From: JABDMH01 sp964428345
Lineage (GTDB): Bacteria > Bacteroidota > Bacteroidia > Chitinophagales > Saprospiraceae
Assembly (NCBI GenBank): GCA_964428345.1
Contig: CAYRYD010000029.1
Span: 8,950 to 72,949, forward strand
Direction: 5' to 3'
DNA: 64,000 bases
Shown here piece by piece: positions 61,957-64,000 of this stretch (positions are counted from its first letter, which is position 1; every line of letters begins with the position of its first letter). Made by a program: the position numbers and the translations under genes. The notes beneath the pieces were generated by a model, which was given only the letters and a program-made list of their open reading frames with translations, searched no databases and had not been told where the DNA came from.

Positions 61957-63171
61957 TTATCTGCTTATTCGGCTGTTGCGGGATCTATCTGATCGGTTCA
62001 GGATCAAATCGGTAATCTCTGTGAACATTTTAATTCCGGTCTCCAACAGTTCATCGGGAAAATCGTAGTCTTCATGGTGTAAAGGGGTATGTTGTATTCC
62101 GGCACCAATGCCGAAGATGGCTCCTTGATATCGTTGGGTGAAAAGACCAAAATCTTCTCCCCACTTGAAAGGAGACAGTAGTTCACTTGTTGACAACCCA
62201 AGATTTTGGGCGGCTGATTTCACCAACGCCACCGCATGAGGGTCATTTTCCGAGGATGCAAATTTCTGGATGATCTCATATTGAGTGTCGAGCTGGTGAC
62301 GACCGCAGATGATATGGACTTGTTCCAATAGATTATTTGTTATACTATAGAGTATTTGGGAGGTCCATGCCCGCAGCGTGTAATGTATTTCCGCTGTTCC
62401 GGCTGACATGCCATAAGCCTTGTGGCCCAGCGTTGCATAAACGGGTGTGATTAGCGAAAAATCCGGATGACCCGGTTCCGGGTTAGAAATCGTCTCGCTA
62501 AGGCGTATGATCTCAGCCAGGGCGGAGGCGGGATTGATACCTTTTTCCGGTTCAGCGGCATGGGAAGCAATGCCTTCTAAGCGGATAATCATACTCTGTA
62601 CCGCAGCTGTAAAAACACCATTACGGTATACAATGCTGTTTTTATTAAACCCGGGCAGATTATGGAGGGCAAAGACATAGTCCGGATTCAGCTCACGGAA
62701 TACGACATCATCCAGTACCGCTCTGGCCCCTTCACCCGTTTCTTCGGCTGGTTGAAAAAGAAGGATGACCCTACCCTTCGGAAAAACAGTGTTGGACAAA
62801 ACCGGGGCTAACCCAGCCACCATCGCCATATGACCATCGTGACCGCATTTGTGGGATACGCCCCGGTTGCGGGCAGAATAAGCAAGGCTTCCAATGGGCT
62901 CAAGGATGGGTAACGCATCCAGTTCGCTTCGGAAGAGGATGGTTGGGCCGGTGTCTCCATACCGGAATATGGCAGCTAATCCGTGTCCACCGATCGGATG
63001 GACAAACTTCCATGGTTTATAAGGCCGGATAAAGTCGGCGATGATCCGGGAGGTCTCCTTTTCCATCCCCGAAAGTTCGGCGTGACGGTGCAGATGGTGG
63101 CGAAGTTCCCTGATTTTGTTCATTTCATTCATGCGCTCAGTGGATGTAAAGGGAAGCCCCGTATAATCCAT
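61957..63171 (-). CDS. M20-family amidohydrolase
   Basis: A 404-residue zinc peptidase/amidohydrolase of the IAA-amino acid hydrolase type. Metal-binding motifs are HKCGHDGHMAMVAGL and the EETGEGARA glutamate site (QPAEETGEG), followed by LHNLPGFNKNSIVYR and GIASHAAEPEKGINP in the lid domain. The start ATG at 63171 gives MDYTGLPFTSTERMNEMNKI; an internal start at Met13 or Met16 is possible. Substrate may be an N-acyl amino acid. It is convergent with the kinase pair. Confidence 0.92.
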   Translation of the reverse strand: MDYTGLPFTSTERMNEMNKIRELRHHLHRHAELSGMEKETSRIIADFIRPYKPWKFVHPIGGHGLAAIFRYGDTGPTILFRSELDALPILEPIGSLAYSARNRGVSHKCGHDGHMAMVAGLAPVLSNTVFPKGRVILLFQPAEETGEGARAVLDDVVFRELNPDYVFALHNLPGFNKNSIVYRNGVFTAAVQSMIIRLEGIASHAAEPEKGINPASALAEIIRLSETISNPEPGHPDFSLITPVYATLGHKAYGMSAGTAEIHYTLRAWTSQILYSITNNLLEQVHIICGRHQLDTQYEIIQKFASSENDPHAVALVKSAAQNLGLSTSELLSPFKWGEDFGLFTQRYQGAIFGIGAGIQHTPLHHEDYDFPDELLETGIKMFTEITDLILNRSDRSRNSRISR

Positions 63172-63406
63172 GAAAATTAAATAAAATTACCATCTGGAAC
63201 CGATCCGGCACAAGAATATCCGGTACTCCACACTTTGATGGTCCTGGTGCCGGAAATGTAAATTTTGCCAACGAGACGGCAGGTGATTTTCAGCGATGAT
63301 GCTTCATCGTGGATTTCGACTCAGGTTGAATTTGGATTCGGATTTATCACTAATCCTGAGACTGCCATGGTTTTTGTAATTTTACCCTGCAATCAAAATA
63401 CTGCAA

Positions 63407-63757
63407 ATGCCCGTTTTACGAAGTATGGAAGTTTTACCTCAACCGGTCAGACCAGGATTGACGAGAAGGATCATTCACACCGGCGATTTGATGACGGTCA
63501 TCCTGGATTTTTCTGACGGACCATGGGATGCTCCGGAACCACCTCACAGTCATCCTCATGTGCAGACATCCTATGTTGCTGAGGGAGAAATTATTTTTTA
63601 TTGCGAGGGTGAACCGGAGCAACACTTGAAGGCCGGTGATGCTTTTGCCGTCCCCTCCGGTAAAAAACATGGTATCCGGCTGCTAAGCAAAACGGCCAGG
63701 CTGGTGGATAATTTTACCCCTGTCAGAGAGGATTTCTTACCGATTACTCCTGCATGA
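63407..63757 (+). CDS. Small cupin protein
   Basis: A 116-residue cupin. The metal-binding motif PPHSHPHVQTSYVAEGEIIF and GDAFAVPSGKKHGIRLL define a single cupin_2 domain, with His and Glu ligands. The first 30 residues are less typical, so a start at Met29 (LMTVILDFSDG) is possible. The substrate is unknown. Its stop overlaps the 3' end of dps on the other strand by 14 bases. Confidence 0.82.
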   Translation: MPVLRSMEVLPQPVRPGLTRRIIHTGDLMTVILDFSDGPWDAPEPPHSHPHVQTSYVAEGEIIFYCEGEPEQHLKAGDAFAVPSGKKHGIRLLSKTARLVDNFTPVREDFLPITPA

Positions 63758-64000
63758 AGGCTGAATACATCCAGGCTAATTTCTCCTGTTCACGGATGTA
63801 ATCACTCATTAGCGCATTGGTGCCTTCATCATCGGCATCTCCCGAGAGTGTCAATAATTTCCTCTGCCTGACTAAGATTTTTTCCAGTGAATCAAGTACC
63901 AGCTGAACTGATTCGTTGGCATCCGAAATATTCCTGGCACTACGAATTTGCGATTCCCTGGTATAATCTTCAAAAGTATGAAAGGGAACACCGCCAAGAG
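63744..64000 (-). CDS. dps: Dps-type DNA-protection protein, C-terminal fragment
   Basis: The minus-strand frame reaches the window edge and gives 84 residues before the TAA at 63744-63746. It contains GGVPFHTFEDYTRESQIRSA, then GDADDEGTNALMSDYIREQE and WMYSAFMQE. This is the C-terminal half of Dps, including the helix-rich ferritin-fold end. The start is outside the window. Dps stores iron and protects DNA from oxidative damage. Confidence 0.92.
   Translation of the reverse strand, partial: LGGVPFHTFEDYTRESQIRSARNISDANESVQLVLDSLEKILVRQRKLLTLSGDADDEGTNALMSDYIREQEKLAWMYSAFMQE

Noticed and set aside
1..64000. tRNA, rRNA, CRISPR arrays, prophage genes, defence systems
   Set aside because: No T-arm signature, repeat array, phage structural gene or nuclease/methylase pair was found in either strand.

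Overview
The window looks like chromosomal DNA of a Bacteroidota bacterium, most likely of the Saprospiria/Lewinella type. This is an inference from gene content: a TonB-dependent receptor followed by a DUF4249 lipoprotein, type IX secretion (T9SS) C-terminal sorting domains, many lipoproteins, a DUF3788 gene, a candidate TAnnTTTG promoter, and a long-form aromatic amino acid hydroxylase. I see no rRNA, tRNA, CRISPR array, prophage or complete insertion sequence.

Layout. 1-6.5 kb: end of a DUF1501 gene, a LacI regulator, and an apparent alpha-L-fucosidase/AGE-epimerase operon, then a TPR protein. 6.6-10 kb: a secreted protein of unknown function, acetoacetate-CoA ligase and a small periplasmic protein. 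10.4-21.9 kb: flavin reductase-like protein, fumarylacetoacetase and homogentisate dioxygenase on the minus strand with a divergent TetR regulator. A complete nine-gene N-ATPase operon (atpDCQRBEFAG) sits inside this group. 22-26.7 kb: a c-type cytochrome, a TauE/SafE permease and the TonB receptor/DUF4249 pair. 27-32.7 kb: the histidine-degradation operon hutHUIG. 32.9-36.4 kb: a DUF6807-ThuA fusion and a Gfo/Idh oxidoreductase. 36.5-40.2 kb: Lrp regulator, 4-hydroxyphenylpyruvate dioxygenase and phenylalanine hydroxylase. 40.3-48.5 kb: secreted arylsulfotransferase, a small MITE-like element, a frameshifted PLP decarboxylase, two secreted glycosidase-like proteins and purU. 48.6-64 kb: astacin-like protease, the tesA/ybbA/ybbP-like trio, a GMC oxidoreductase with its small subunit, a second PLP decarboxylase, a kinase pair, an M20 amidohydrolase, a cupin and the end of dps.

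How genes work together. Phenylalanine hydroxylase, HppD, HmgA and FahA give most of the Phe/Tyr to fumarate plus acetoacetate route; the transaminase and maleylacetoacetate isomerase are not in the window. Acetoacetate-CoA ligase could activate the acetoacetate. HutH, HutU, HutI and HutG convert histidine to glutamate and formamide. This suggests a heterotroph that uses amino acids and complex glycans.

Most notable observations: (1) the N-ATPase alpha gene carries an in-frame TAA while the other eight genes of the operon look intact; (2) the N-ATPase operon appears inserted within an aromatic-catabolism group, with a degenerate hexamer repeat exactly at one junction; (3) a 252-bp element with 13-bp terminal inverted repeats and a TAAA target duplication lies 12 bp before the DUF3788 start codon; (4) a PLP decarboxylase is broken at a T8 tract; (5) several palindromes look like operators. 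I did not find a clearly new defence or mobile system.
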